Origin: Haemaphysalis longicornis
Lineage: Eukaryota > Arthropoda > Arachnida > Ixodida > Ixodidae
Assembly (NCBI GenBank): GCA_013339765.2
Contig: JABSTR010001154.1
Coordinates: 1,736,001-1,800,000, forward strand
Direction of reading: 5' to 3'
DNA length: 64,000 bases
Below are positions 51,169 through 63,569 of the stretch, one piece after another (position 1 is the first letter of the stretch; every line of letters starts with the position of its first letter). Both the position numbers and the translations under genes were made by a program. A model generated the notes under the pieces. It saw only the letters and a list, made by a program, of their open reading frames with translations, searched no databases and was not told the origin of the DNA.

Positions 51169-53581
51169 AGGGGGGGGGGGGAAAAAAAAAGGGGGCCCAA
51201 AAAATTTTTTAAAAAACCTTTATTTTTTTCCGGGTTTGGGTTTTTTTAAAATTCCCCCCTTAAAAAACCCCTTTTAAAGGGGGGGGAAAGGGAATGGGAA
51301 ACCTTTTTGGGTACCCCCAAAAAAGGGGGGTTTTTTAAGGGGGGTTTTTTTAAATTAAAACTTTTTTTAAACCCCCCCCCGGGGCCCCAAAGGGGGGAAA
51401 AAAGGGGGGGGGGGGGAAAAAAGGGGAAAATTTTTTAAAAAAAAAAGGGGGAAAAACCAAAAAAAAAAAAAAATTTTGGGGGGCCCCCTTTAAAAAGGGA
51501 AAAAAAAAAAACCCCCCAAGGCCCTTCGGGGGTTTTTAAAAAAAAGGGGGGGGGGGGGGGGCCTTTCCCCAAAAAAATTTTTTTTTTTAAAACCCCCCCG
51601 GGCCAAAACTTTTTGGGGGAAAAAAGGGGTTTAAATTAACCCCGGGGGATAAAAAAGGGGCCAAAAACCTTTTTTTTTAAAAAAAAAAAAAAAAAAAAAA
51701 ATTTTTTTGGGAATTCCCCCCCAAAAAATTTTGGGGCCCAAAAGGGGGAAAAGGGGGGCCCCGGGGGGGGGCCCCGGGGGGTTTGGGAAAAAAGGGGGGG
51801 GGGGGGGAAAAAACCGGGGGGAAAATGGGGGGAAAACGGGGGGTTTGGGGGGGGGGGGGGGGGTTTTTTTTTAAAAAAAAAAAACCCCCAAAGGCGGGGG
51901 GGGGCCAAAAAAAACCTTTGGGGGTTGGGGGGGGTTGGGGGGGGTTTTGGGCCCGGGGGGGGGGGGGAAAAAAAAAGGGGGGGAAAAACCCCCGGGGGGG
52001 GCCCCCGGGGTCGGGGGGGCTTTTTCCCTTTTTGGGAGGGGGGGGTTTTTTGGGGGGGGCCCCCCCTTTGCGGGGGGGGGTTAAATTTCGGGGGAAAACC
52101 CGGGGGGGGGGGTTTTTTAAAAAATTTTTTTTGGAGGGGGAAAAAAAAAAAACCCCCCCCGATTTTTTGGGGTTTTTAAAACCCCTTTGGGGCCCCCCCC
52201 CCCCCCCCAAAAAAAAATTTCCCCTTGGGGGGAAAGGGGGCCCAAAAGGGTTTTTTCCCAAAAAAAAACCCCCCCCCTTTTCCCCCCCCAAAAAACCCAA
52301 AAAAAAAGGGGGGGGAAAAAACCCCCCTTTTTTTTTTTTTTTGGGGGGGGGGGGGGGGCCCAGAAAAAGGGGCCCCCCTTTTTTAATTAAAATTTTTTTT
52401 TTTGGGAAAAAAGGGGGGAAAGGGGGGTTTTAAAAAAAGGGGGTGGCCCGGGGTTTTTTTTTTTTCCCCCCCCCCCCCGGGGGCCCAAATTTTTGGCCCT
52501 TTTTTTTTTCCCGGTTTTTTTTTAAAGGAAGGGTTTTTTGGGGGTTTTTTTTTTCCCCTTTTTCCAATTTTTTTCCCCCGGGGGGTTTTTTTTTGGGCCC
52601 CCTTAAAACCCCCCCCCTTTTTTTAAAAAAAAAATTTTAAATTTTGGGGGCCAAAAAAATTTGGAAAGGGGGGGGGGGGGGTTTTTTTTTTTTTAAAAAA
52701 AATTTTTTTTCCCCCCAAAAAATTTTTTTTTAAAAAAAGGGGGGTTTTTTTTCCCCTTTAAACCTTACCCCGGGGGGGAAAAAGGTTTTTTTAAAACCCC
52801 CCCCAAAAAAAAATTTTTTTTGGGGGGGGGGGGGTTTTTTTTTTTTTAATCCGTTTTTTTTTGGGGGGGGCCCCTTTTTTTTTTGGGGGGGGTTTTTTTT
52901 TTTAAAAATTTTTTAAATTTTAAAGGAAAATTAAAAAAAAAACCCTTTTTTTCCCCCCCCCCCCTTTTTTTTGGGAAAATTTTTCCCTTTTTTTTGGGGG
53001 GGGAAAAAAAAAAAAGGGGGGGGGTTTAAAGGGGGGGGGAAAGGGGGAAATTTTTTGGGTTTTAATTTAAGTTTTTTTGGGGGGGGGGGAAAACCCCCGG
53101 GGGGGGGGGGAAAAAAAAGGGGGGGCCCCCCGGGGGTTTTCCCTTTTTTTCCCGGTTTGGGGAATTTTTTTTTTGTTTTTTTTTTTTTTTTTTTTTTTTT
53201 TTGGGGCCGGGGGTTTTTCCCGGGTTTGGGGTTTTGGGGGGGCCCTTTTTTTGGGGGGGCCCCCTTTGGGGGGGGGGGGGGGTTGGGCCGGGTTTTTTGG
53301 GTTTTTTGGGGGTTTTGGGGGTTTTGGGGGCCGCTTGGGGGGGGTTTTTAAAGGGGGTTTTTCCCCGGGGGGGTTTTTGGGCTTTTTGGAGTGGGGGGGG
53401 GGAAAAAGGGGGGGGGGTTTTGGGGCCCCCCCGGGTTTTTGGGGGGGTTTTTTTTCCCCCCCCGGGGGGGGGGGGAAGGGGCCCCAAAAAGGGGGGCCAT
53501 GGGTTTTTGGGGTTTTTTTTTTGGGGGGGGAAAAAAAAATTTTTTAAAAAACCGGGGGGTTGGGGGGTTTGGGGGGGGGGG
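51169..53581. other. corrupted consensus (assembly or base-calling artefact)
   Basis: About 2.4 kb made almost only of homopolymer runs of 3-20 bases, for example GGGG/CCCC/AAAA/TTTT blocks, with very few of the ordinary dinucleotide transitions seen elsewhere. It starts and ends inside satellite or junction sequence. Long open frames across it (Gly/Phe/Pro/Lys only) are meaningless. Most likely failed consensus in a repeat; not biological sequence. Confidence 0.85.
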
Positions 53582-53863
53582 GTGAAACCTCGTGTGCGTG
53601 CCCGAAGGACCAGAAAACCCGGGGGGCCCCCCGTCTTCCTAAGCTTTTTTTTTGGGGGCCTGTTGAAATCGGGGGTTTTTTGGGGGCCCCCCGGGGGGTT
53701 TTTTTTGGGGGGGGGGGTTTTTTGGGGGGAAAAAATTTCGCGCAGTATTAAGACAACGGCCCTTGAACCCAAAGATAATGGGCCAGGGAGCAGCCGTAGG
53801 CAGCGTTGCTACTGGGGCTTGGCATAAAGCGAAAAGCCATTACCAACGTGGAAATGGGTTTAA
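53582..53863. repeat. second, partly corrupted copy of the LINE-G/satellite junction
   Basis: Repeats 50398-50726: CCTCGTGTGCGTGCCCGAAG, CGTCTTCCTAAGC, GCCTGTTGAAATC, CGCAGTATTAAGACAACGGC and GTAGGCAGCGTTGCTACT, with homopolymer runs replacing parts in between. Either the assembler placed the same locus twice or a real duplication was poorly read. Confidence 0.75.
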
Positions 53864-56800
53864 AGGGGAGATCGGTCTGCCATCTTGGCAGCGCCGCTCC
53901 CGTGGCCCCTGAGCAATGAGCGAGAAGTTTGGCGCAACAGCGCAAAAAATTGAATCCGGGGCAGCCCATAAAATGGCACATCGCGTTCACAAAACGGCGC
54001 ATTTTCATAAAATAAAAACTCCGAAAAAGGGAAACGGACAAAGTCGTCTCGCAACCGAATTCTTGAGTTCCAGGTGCAAGCCCTCATGAAAATGGACGTT
54101 GAGTTTTATTAGACCTCCTATTGTGTTTCTAGGCGAGATCGGTCTGCCATCTTGGCAGCGCCGCTCCCGTGGCCACTGAGCAATGAGCGAGAAGTTTGGC
54201 GCAACAGCGCAAAAAATTGAATCCGGGGCAGCCCATAAAATGGCACATCGCGTTCACAAAACGGCGCATTTTCATAAAAGTAAAAACTCCGAAAAAAGGG
54301 GAAACGGACAAAGTCGTCTCGCAACCGATTCTTGAGTTCCAGGTGCAAGCCCTCATGAAAATGGACGTTGAGTTTTAATAGACCTCCTATTGTGTTTCTA
54401 GGCGAGATCGGTCTGCCATCTTGGCAGCGCCGCTCCCGTGGCCACTGAGCAATGAGCGAGAAGTTTGGCGCAACAGCGCAAAAAATTGAATCCGGGGCAG
54501 CCCATAAAATGGCACATCGCGTTCACAAAACGGCGCATTTTCATAAAGTAAAAACTCCGAAAAAAGGGAAACGGACAAAGTCGTCTCGGCAACCGATTCT
54601 TGAGTTTCCAGGTGCAAGCCCTCATGAAAATGGACGTTGAGTTTTAATAGACCTCCTATTGTGTTTCTAGGCGAGATCGGTCTGCCATCTTGGCAGCCGC
54701 CGCTCCCGTGGCCACTGAGCAATGAGCGAGAAGTTTGGCGCAACAGCGCAAAAAAATTGAATCCGGGGCAGCCCATAAAATGGCACATCGCGTTCACAAA
54801 ACGGCGCATTTTCATAAAAGTAAAAACTCCGAAAAAAGGGAAACGGACAAAGTCGTCTCGCAACCGATTCTTGAGTTCCAGGTGCAAGCCCTCATGAAAT
54901 GGACGTTGAGTTTTAATAGACCTCCTATTGTTTTCTAGGCGAGATCGGTCTGCCATCTTGGCAGCGCCGCTCCCGTGGCCACTGAGCAATGAGCGAGAAG
55001 TTTGGCGCAACAGCGCAAAAATTGAATCCGGGGCAGCCCATAAAATGGCACATCGCGTTCACAAAACGGCGCATTTTCATAAAAGTAAAAACTCCGAAAA
55101 AAGGGAAACGGACAAAGTCGTCTCGCAACCGATTCTTGAGTTCCAGGTGCAAGCCCTCATGAAAATGGACGTTGAGTTTTAATAGACCTCCTATTGTGTT
55201 TCTAGGCGAGATCGGTCTGCCATCCTTGGCAGCGCGCTCCCGTGGCCACTGAGCAATGAGCGAGAAGTTTTGGCGCAACAGCGCAAAAAAATTGAATCCG
55301 GGGCAGCCCATAAAATGGCACATCGCGTTCACAAAACGGCGCATTTTCATAAAAGTAAAAACTCCGAAAAAAGGGAAACGGACAAGTCGTCTCGCAACCG
55401 ATTCTTGAGTTCCAGGTGCAAGCCCTCATGAAAATGGACGTTGAGTTTTAATAGACCTCCTATTGTGTTTCTAGGCGAGATCGGTCTGCCATCTTGGCAG
55501 CGCCGCTCCCGTGGCCACTGAGCAATGAGCGAGAAGTTTGGCGCAACAGCGCAAAAAATTGAATCCGGGGCAGCCCATAAAATGGCACATCGCGTTCACA
55601 AAACGGCGCATTTTCATAAAAGTAAAAACTCCGAAAAAAGGGAAACGGACAAAGTCGTCTCGCAACCGATTCTTGAGTTCCAAGGTGCAAGCCCTCATGA
55701 AAATGGACGTTGAGTTTTAATAGACCTCCTATTGTGTTTCTAGGCGAGATCGGTCTGCCATCTTGGCAGCGCCGCTCCCGTGGCCACTGAGCAATGAGCG
55801 AGAAGTTTGGCGCAACAGCGCAAAAATTGAATCCGGGGCAGCCCATAAAATGGCACATCGCGTTCACAAAACGGCGCATTTTCATAAAGTAAAAACTTCC
55901 GAAAAAAGGGAAACGGACAAAGTCGTCTCGCAACCGATTCTTGAGTTCCAGGTGCAAGCCCTCATGAAAATGGACGTTGAGTTTTAATAGACCTCCTATT
56001 GTGTTTCTAGGCGAGATCGGTCTGCCATCTTGGCAGCGCCGCTCCCGTGGCCACTGAGCAATGAGCGAGAAGTTTGGCGCAACAGCGCAAAAAATTGAAT
56101 CCGGGGCAGCCCATAAAATGGCACATCGCGTTCACAAAACGGCGCATTTTCATAAAAGTAAAAACTCCGAAAAAAGGGAAACGGACAAAGTCGTCTCGCA
56201 ACCGATTCTTGAGTTCCAGGTGCAAGCCCTCATGAAAATGGACGTTGAGTTTTAATAGACCTCCTATTGTGTTTCTAGGCGAGATCGGTCTGCCATCTGG
56301 CAGCGCCGCTCCCGTGGCCACTGAGCAATGAGCGAGAAGTTTGGCGCAACAGCGCAAAAAATTGAATCCGGGGCAGCCCATAAAATGGCACATCGCGTTC
56401 ACAAAACGGCGCATTTTCATAAAAGTAAAAACTCCGAAAAAAGGGAAACGGACAAAGTCGTCTCGCAACCGATTCTTGAGTTCCAGGTGCAAGCCCTCAT
56501 GAAAATGGACGTTGAGTTTTAATAGACCTCCTATTGTGTTTCTAGGCGAGATCGGTCTGCCATCTTGGCAGCGCCGCTCCCGTGGCCACTGAGCAATGAG
56601 CGAGAAGTTTGGCGCAACAGCGCAAAAAATTGAATCCGGGGCAGCCCAAAAATGGCACATCGCGTTCACAAAACGGCGCATTTTCATAAAAGTAAAAACT
56701 CCGAAAAAAGGGAAACGGACAAAGTCGTCTCGCAACCGATTCTTGAGTTCCAGGTGCAAGCCCTCATGAAAATGGACGTTGAGTTTTAATAGACCTCCTT

Positions 56801-59800
56801 TGTTTTCTAGGCGAGATCGGCTGCCATCTTGGCAGCGCCGCTCCCCGGGACTGAGCAAAGAGGAGAAGGGGGCAACAGCGCAAAAAAAAAATTTAATCCC
56901 CGGGGGAGCCCATAAAATGGCAACCTTTCCCCAAAAAGGCGCATTTTATTTTAAAAATAAAAACCCGAAAAAAGGGGAAAAGGGCAAACCTCGCAACCTT
57001 TTTGGTTCCAACCCCAAAACCCCATGAAAATGGACGTTGAGTTTTAATAGACCCATTGTTTTCGGGGGGGAGATCGGCCGGGCCCTCGGGGAGGCCGCCC
57101 CTCCCGGGGCGAGAATTTGGGCCAAAGCGGGAAAAAATTTGGGGGGAGCCCCATAAAATGGCACATCGCGTCAACAAACGGCGCATTTTCATAAAAGTAA
57201 AAATAAAACTCCGAAAAAAGGGAAACGGACAAAGTCGTCTCGCAACCGATTCTTGAGTTCCAGGTGCAAGCCCTCATGAAAATGGACGTTGAGTTTTTAA
57301 TAGACCTCCTATTGTGTTTCTAGGCGAGATCGGTCTGCCATCTGGCAGCGCCGCTCCCGTGGCCACTGAGGCAATGAGCGAGAAGTTTGGCGCAACAGCG
57401 CAAAAATTGAATCCGGGGCAGCCCATAAAATGCACATCGCGTTCACAAACGGCGCATTTTCATAAAGTAAAAACTCCGAAAAAAGGGAAACGGACAAAGT
57501 CGTCTCGCAACCGATTCTTGAGTCCAGGTGCAAGCCCTCATGAAAATGGACGTTGAGTTTAATAGACCTCCTATTGTGTTTCTAGGCGAGCTCGGTCTGC
57601 CATCTTGCAGCGCCGCTCCCGTGGCCACTGAGCAATGAGCGAGAAGTTTGGCGCAACAGCGCAAAAAATTGAATCCGGGGCAGCCCATAAAATGGCACAT
57701 CGCGTTCACAAAACGGCGCATTTTCATAAAAGTAAAACTCCGAAAAAAGGGAAACGGACAAAGTCGTCCTCGCAACCGATTCTTGAGTTCCAGGTGCAAG
57801 CCCTCATGAAAATGGACGTTGAGTTTTAATAGACCTCCTATTGTGTTTCTAGGCGAGATCGGTCTGCCATCTTGGCAGCGCCGCTCCCGTGGCCACTGAG
57901 CAATGAGCGAGAAGTTTGGCGCAACAGCGCAAAAAATTGAATCCGGGCAGCCCATAAAATGGCACATCGCGTTCACAAAACGGCGCATTTTCATAAAAGT
58001 AAAAACTCCGAAAAAAAGGGAAACGGACAAAGTCGTCTCGCAACCGATTCTTGAGTTCCAGGTGCAAGCCCTCATGAAAATGGACGTTGAGTTTTAATAG
58101 ACCTCCTATTGTGTTTCTAGGCGAGATCGGTCTGCCATCTTGGCAGCGCCGCTCCCGTGGCCACTGAGCAATGAGCGAGAAGTTGGCGCAACAGCGCAAA
58201 AAATTGAATCCGGGGCAGCCCATAAAATGGCACATCGCGTTCACAAAACGGCGCATTTTCATAAAAGTAAAACTCCGAAAAAAGGGAAACGGACAAAGTC
58301 GTCTCGCAACCGATTCTTGAGTTCCAGGTGCAAGCCCTCATGAAAATGGACGTTGAGTTTTAATAGACCTCCTATTGTGTTTCTAGGCGAGATCGGTCTG
58401 CCATCTTGGCAGCGCCGCTCCCGTGGCCACTGAAGCAATGAGCGAGAAGTTTGGCGCAACAGCGCAAAAAATTGAATCCGGGGCAGCCCATAAAATGGCA
58501 CATCGCGTTCACAAAACGGCGCATTTTCATAAAAGTAAAAACTCCGAAAAAAGGGAAACGGACAAAGTCGTCTCGCAACCGATTCTTGAGTTCCAGGTGC
58601 AAGCCCTCATGAAAATGGACGTTGAGTTTTAATAGACCCTCCTATTGTGTTTCTAGGCGAGATCGGTCTGCCATCTTGGCAGCGCCGCTCCCGTGGCCAC
58701 TGAGCAATGAGCGAGAAGTTTGGCGCAACAGCGCAAAAAATTGAATCCGGGGCAGCCCATAAAATGGCACATCGCGTTCACAAAACGGCGCATTTTCATA
58801 AAAGTAAAAAACTCCGAAAAAAGGGAAACGGACAAAGTCGTCTCGCAACCGATTCTTGAGTTCCAGGTGCAAGCCCTCATGAAAATGGACGTTGAGTTTT
58901 AATAGACCTCCTATTGTGTTTCTAGCGAGATCGGTCTGCCATCTTGGTCAGCGCCGCTCCCGTGGCCACTGAGCAATGAGCGAGAAGTTTGGCGCAACAG
59001 CGCAAAAAATTGAATCCGGGGGCAGCCCATAAAATGGCACCATCGCGTTCACAAAACGGCGCATTTTCATAAAAGTAAAAACTCCGAAAAAAGGGAAACG
59101 GACAAAGTCGTCTCGCAACCGATTCTTGAGTTCCAGGTGCAAGCCCTCATGAAAATGGACGTTGAGTTTTAATAGACCTCCTATTGTGTTTTTAGGCGAG
59201 ATCGGGGCTGCCATCTTGGCAGCGCCGCTCCCGTGGCCACTGAGCAATGAGCGAGAAGTTTTGGGGCAACAGCGCAAAAAAATTTAATCCGGGGCAGCCC
59301 ATAAAAAGGCACATCGCGTTCACCAAAAAGGCGCATTTTCAAAAATAAAAACTCCGAAAAAAGGGAAAAGGACAAAGTCGTCTCGCAACCGATTCTTGAG
59401 TTCCCGGTGCAAGCCCTCATGAAAATGGACGTTGAGTTTTAAAAAGACCTCCTATTGTGTTTTTAGGCGAGATCGGTCTGCCATCTTGGCAGCGCCGCTC
59501 CCGGGCCCCTGAGCAATGAGCGAGAAGTTTGGCGCAACAGCGCAAAAATTGAATCCGGGGCAGCCCATAAAATGGCACATCGCGTTCACAAAACGGCGCA
59601 TTTTCATAAAAGTAAAAACTCCGAAAAAAGGGAAACGGACAAAGTCGTCTCGCAACCGATTCTTGAGTTCCAGGTGCAAGCCCTCATGAAAATGGACGTT
59701 GAGTTTTAATAGACCTCCTATTGTGTTTCTAGGCGAGATCGGTCTGCCATCTTGGCAGCGCCGCTCCCGTGGCCACTGAGCAATGAGCGAGAAGTTTGGC

Positions 59801-62165
59801 GCAACAGCGCAAAAAATTGAATCCGGGGCAGCCCATAAAAAAGGCACATCGCGTTCACAAAACGGCCCCATTTTCATAAAAAAAAAACTCCGAAAAAAGG
59901 GAAACGGACAAAGTCGTCTCGCAACCGATTCTTGAGTTCCAGGTGCAAGCCCTCATGAAAATGGACGTTGAGTTTTAATAGACCTCCTATTGTGTTTTTA
60001 GGCGAGATCGGTCTGCCATCTTGGCAGCGCCGCTCCCGTGGCCACTGAGCAATGAGCGAGAAGTTTGGCGCAACAGCGCAAAAAAAATTTAATCCGGGGC
60101 AGCCCATAAAATGGCACATCGCGTTCACAAAACGGCGCATTTTCATAAAAATAAAAAATCCGAAAAAAGGGAAACGGACAAAGTCGTCTCGCAACCGATT
60201 CTTGAGTTCCAGGTGCAAGCCCTCATGAAAATGGACGTTGAGTTTTAATAGACCTCCTATTGTGTTTTTAGGCGAGATCGGTCTGCCATCTTGGCAGCGC
60301 CGCTCCCGTGGCCACTGAGCAATGAGCGAGAAGTTTGGCGCAACAGCGCAAAAAATTGAATCCGGGGCAGCCCATAAAATGGCACATCGCGTTCACAAAA
60401 CGGCGCATTTTTATTTAAAAATAAAAACTCCCGAAAAAAGGGGAAAAGGACAAAGTCGTCTCGCAACCGATTCTTGAGTTCCAGGTGCAAGCCCTCATGA
60501 AAATGGACGTTGAGTTTTAATAGACCCCCCTTTTTGTTTCTAGGCGAGATCGGTCTGCCATCTTGGCAGCGCCGCTCCCGTGGCCACTGAGCAATGAGCG
60601 AGAAGTTTGGCGCAACAGCGCAAAAAATTGAATCCGGGGCAGCCCATAAAATGGCACATCGCGTTCACAAAACGGCGCATTTTTAAAAGAAAAACTCCGA
60701 AAAAAGGGAAACGGACAAAGTCGTCTCGCAACCGATTCTTGAGTTCCAGGTGCAAGCCCTCATGAAAATGGACGTTGAGTTTTAATAGACCTCCTATTGT
60801 GTTTCTAGGCGAGATCGGTCTGCCATCTTGGCAGCGCCGCTCCCGTGGCCACTGAGCAATGAGCGGGGAAGTTTTGGGGCAACAGCGCAAAAAATTGAAT
60901 CCCGGGGGAGCCCATAAAATGGCACATCGCGTTCACAAAACGGCGCATTTTCATAAAAATAAAAACTCCGAAAAAAGGGAAACGGACAAAGTCGTCTCGC
61001 AACCGATTCTTGAGTTCCAGGTGCAAGCCCTCATGAAAATGGACGTTTAGTTTTAATAGACCCCTATTGTGTTTCTAGGCGAGATCGGTCTGCCATCTTG
61101 GCAGCGCCGCCCCCTGGCCACTGAGCAATGAGCGAGAAGTTTGGCGCAACCCGCGCAAAAAAATTTAATCCGGGGGGGAGCCCCTAAAATGGCACATCGC
61201 GTTCACAAAACGGCGCATTTTCTTTAAAAATAAAAACTCCGAAAAAAAAGGGGAAAAGGACAAAGTCGTCTCGCAACCGATTCTTGAGTTCCAGGTGCAA
61301 GCCCTCATGAAAAAAGGACGTTTAGTTTTAAATAGACCTCCTATTGTGTTTCTAGGCGAGATCGGTCTGCCATCTTGGCAGCGCCGCTCCCGTGGCCACT
61401 GAGCAATGAGCGAGAAGTTTGGCGCAACAGCGCAAAAAATTGAATCCGGGCAGCCCATAAAAAGGCACATCGCGTTCACAAAACGGCGCATTTTTAAAAA
61501 AAACTCCGAAAAAAGGGAAACGGACAAAGTCGTCTCGCAACCGATTCTTGAGTTCCCGGTGCAAACCCCCATGAAAATGGACGTTTAGTTTTAATAGACC
61601 CCTATTGTGTTTCTAGGCGAGATCGGTCTGCCATCTTGGCAGCGCCGCTCCCGTGCCTACTGAGCATGAGCGAAGAAGTTTGGCGCAACAGCGCAAAAAA
61701 TGAATCCGGGGCAGCCCATAAATGGCCACATTCGCGGTCACAAAACGGCGCATTTTCCATAAAAGTAAAACTCCGAAAAAGGGGAAACGGGACAAAGTCG
61801 TCTCGCAACCGATTCTTGAGTTCCGGTGCAAGCCCTCATGAAATGGACGTTGAGTTTTAATAGACCTCCTATTGTGTTTCTCTAGGCGAGATCGGTCTGC
61901 CATCTTGGCAGCGGCCGCTCCCGTGGCCACTGAGCAATGAGCCGAGAAGTTTTGGCGCAACAGCGCAAAAAATTGAATCCGGGTGCAGCCCATAAAATGG
62001 CACATTGCGGTCACAAAACGGCGCATTTTCATAAACGTAAAGAAACTTCCGAAAAAAGGGAAAACGGACAAAGTCGTCTCGCAAACCCAATTCTTGAGTT
62101 CCGGGTGCAAGCCCCCTCATGAAATGGACGTTGAGTTTTAATAAGACCTCCTATTGTGTTTCTAT
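53864..62165. repeat. 268-bp satellite array, about 31 units
   Basis: Head-to-tail units of 266-270 bp, measured between successive GGCGAGATCGG words (54132, 54401, 54670, 54938, 55205, 55474, 55743, 56010, 56278, 56545). Most units are near-identical, differing by single-base indels in homopolymers; units near 56850-57160, 59260-59350, 60400-60440 and 61140-61260 carry run-type damage like that at 51169-53581. Each unit is CpG-rich and contains TGCCATCTTGGCAGCG and AGTTTGGCGCAAC. It ends cleanly at TTTCTA (62165). Open frames on both strands follow from the repeat and are not genes. Confidence 0.95.
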
Positions 62166-62580
62166 ACAGTCAATAAAAAGTCAATTAAAACTCATCGCTT
62201 ATAGACTGGGCTCGTTAAAAAGTCAACAAACGTTTTGTTGCATAAACTCAACCAACATTTTATTGCCTTCAAGAAATGAAGTTTAATACAATTCATATTG
62301 CGTTTCTATAGAGTGAACCAAATCTCCCATCTAAAAACTGCAGCCAATATAAATCAATAAACTTTTTATGCAAAAAATGCAAAATTAACTTTATTGCCTT
62401 CACTGTGTTTGAGTTTTAAACAAACTCTGTACTGCCTTTCTATCCGGTCGATCGAACGCCTAATGTGTGGACTGTGGTCATTAGACAGGCAATAAACATT
62501 TTATAACGAACACGCAGCAAGCATCTTATTGCCTTCATTATTTTCAATGTCAATAGACTCTCTATTGCGTTTCTATAGCC
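62166..62580. repeat. diverged satellite edge with about 134-bp period
   Basis: The word ATTGTGTTTCTA of the satellite end recurs as ATTGCGTTTCTATAG (62297), ACTGCCTTTCTAT (62431) and ATTGCGTTTCTATAG (62563), following 62153, that is every 132-144 bp. TTATTGCCTTCA recurs at about 62259, 62393 and 62528. AT-rich, unlike the array. Confidence 0.7.
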
Positions 62581-62796
62581 CACCCACGGAGGTCTGGTAC
62601 CTTATCGGTGCATATATGTGGGGTGCTATAGCGCCGCCTGCCCCGCCCCATCAACCGAGGTCGCGCGATGGACGTCCCGTCACTTCGTCTTTGAGCACTT
62701 GGGAGCGGTGGCGCCTGGGATGGCGGACATAACCGAAGGACAGTACGAGCCCCTACAAAGCTCCTCTGTTAAAACTGCCAGAAAACCTGACTCGCA
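62581..62796. other. no gene seen
   Basis: Short GC-richer spacer between two tandem regions. Confidence 0.4.
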
Positions 62797-63300
62797 GGAA
62801 ACAAGGATATTACGACTATACTCAATAAGAATTTTATAGAAAGCTATAGAGATAAATTTAATAATAACTCATCAGAGATTGATGTTCAGACTTAGCTCAC
62901 ATGCAACAAGTTGTGATGAATGTGCACAATAGAATTTACAGAAATCTAATTGAGATAAATTTAACAGAAACCCGTCAGAAACTGTATTCAAAGCTGACTC
63001 ACACGCAACAGGTTGTTACGACCATACTCAATAACAATTTTAAGAAAGCTAATCCCGGCAAATTTAATAAAAACCCATCGGAAATTCTATTCAAACTTTA
63101 TTCGCACGCAACAGGATGTCACGACTATACTCAACAGAAATTTTATAAAAAATTAATTGTCATAAATTTAATAAAAATCCGTCAGAAAGTGTATTCAAAT
63201 CTGACTGCCACGCAACAGGCGGTTGCGGCAGTACGCAGTAAGAATTGCATAGAAAACGTATTGAATTCCTTTTATAAAAACCCCATAAGAAACTCATAAC
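62797..63300. repeat. 103-bp tandem repeat, about 4.5 diverged units
   Basis: GCAACAGG-type word at 62903, 63005, 63108 and 63212; each unit continues with TACTCAATAA.AATTTTA, ATAAATTTAATAAAAACCC and CAGAAA.TGTATTCAAA. A frame stays open over 62901-63299, but 103 is not a multiple of 3 and the peptide shifts between units, so coding is unlikely. Confidence 0.85.
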
Positions 63301-63569
63301 AAACTACCCATAAGGTCTATTGACTTTGCTCTATAGACATTTAATTAAAACCGCGGTTGCCAATTTGTAATGGAAACTCAACAGAAATATTCTGTAGAAT
63401 GTTGACAAAATGTTTATAGCATTCTTTTGAGCAATCTCTATAAGAAGTTTATTAAATCTCGGTAAACATTTTGTGAGGGAGTTCTTTGGACAGATTGCCT
63501 CCCTGAGCCTCACTGCACTGCATTTTTCAGAAGTTTCCAATAATTGAGCAGCCCATTCGTGTAGAACTA
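63301..63569. other. no gene seen
   Basis: AT-rich DNA; TCTATTGACTTTGCTCTATAG at 63318 is distantly like the satellite edge word. Nothing else. Confidence 0.35.

Noticed and set aside
51636..53827. Long open frames rich in Gly, Phe, Pro and Lys on both strands
   Set aside because: They come from homopolymer blocks in corrupted sequence and have no protein-like composition.
54118..62120. Repeated open frames of 60-280 codons on both strands of the satellite (MRACTWNSRIGCE... type)
   Set aside because: They recur with the satellite period, change frame with each 1-bp indel and resemble no protein.
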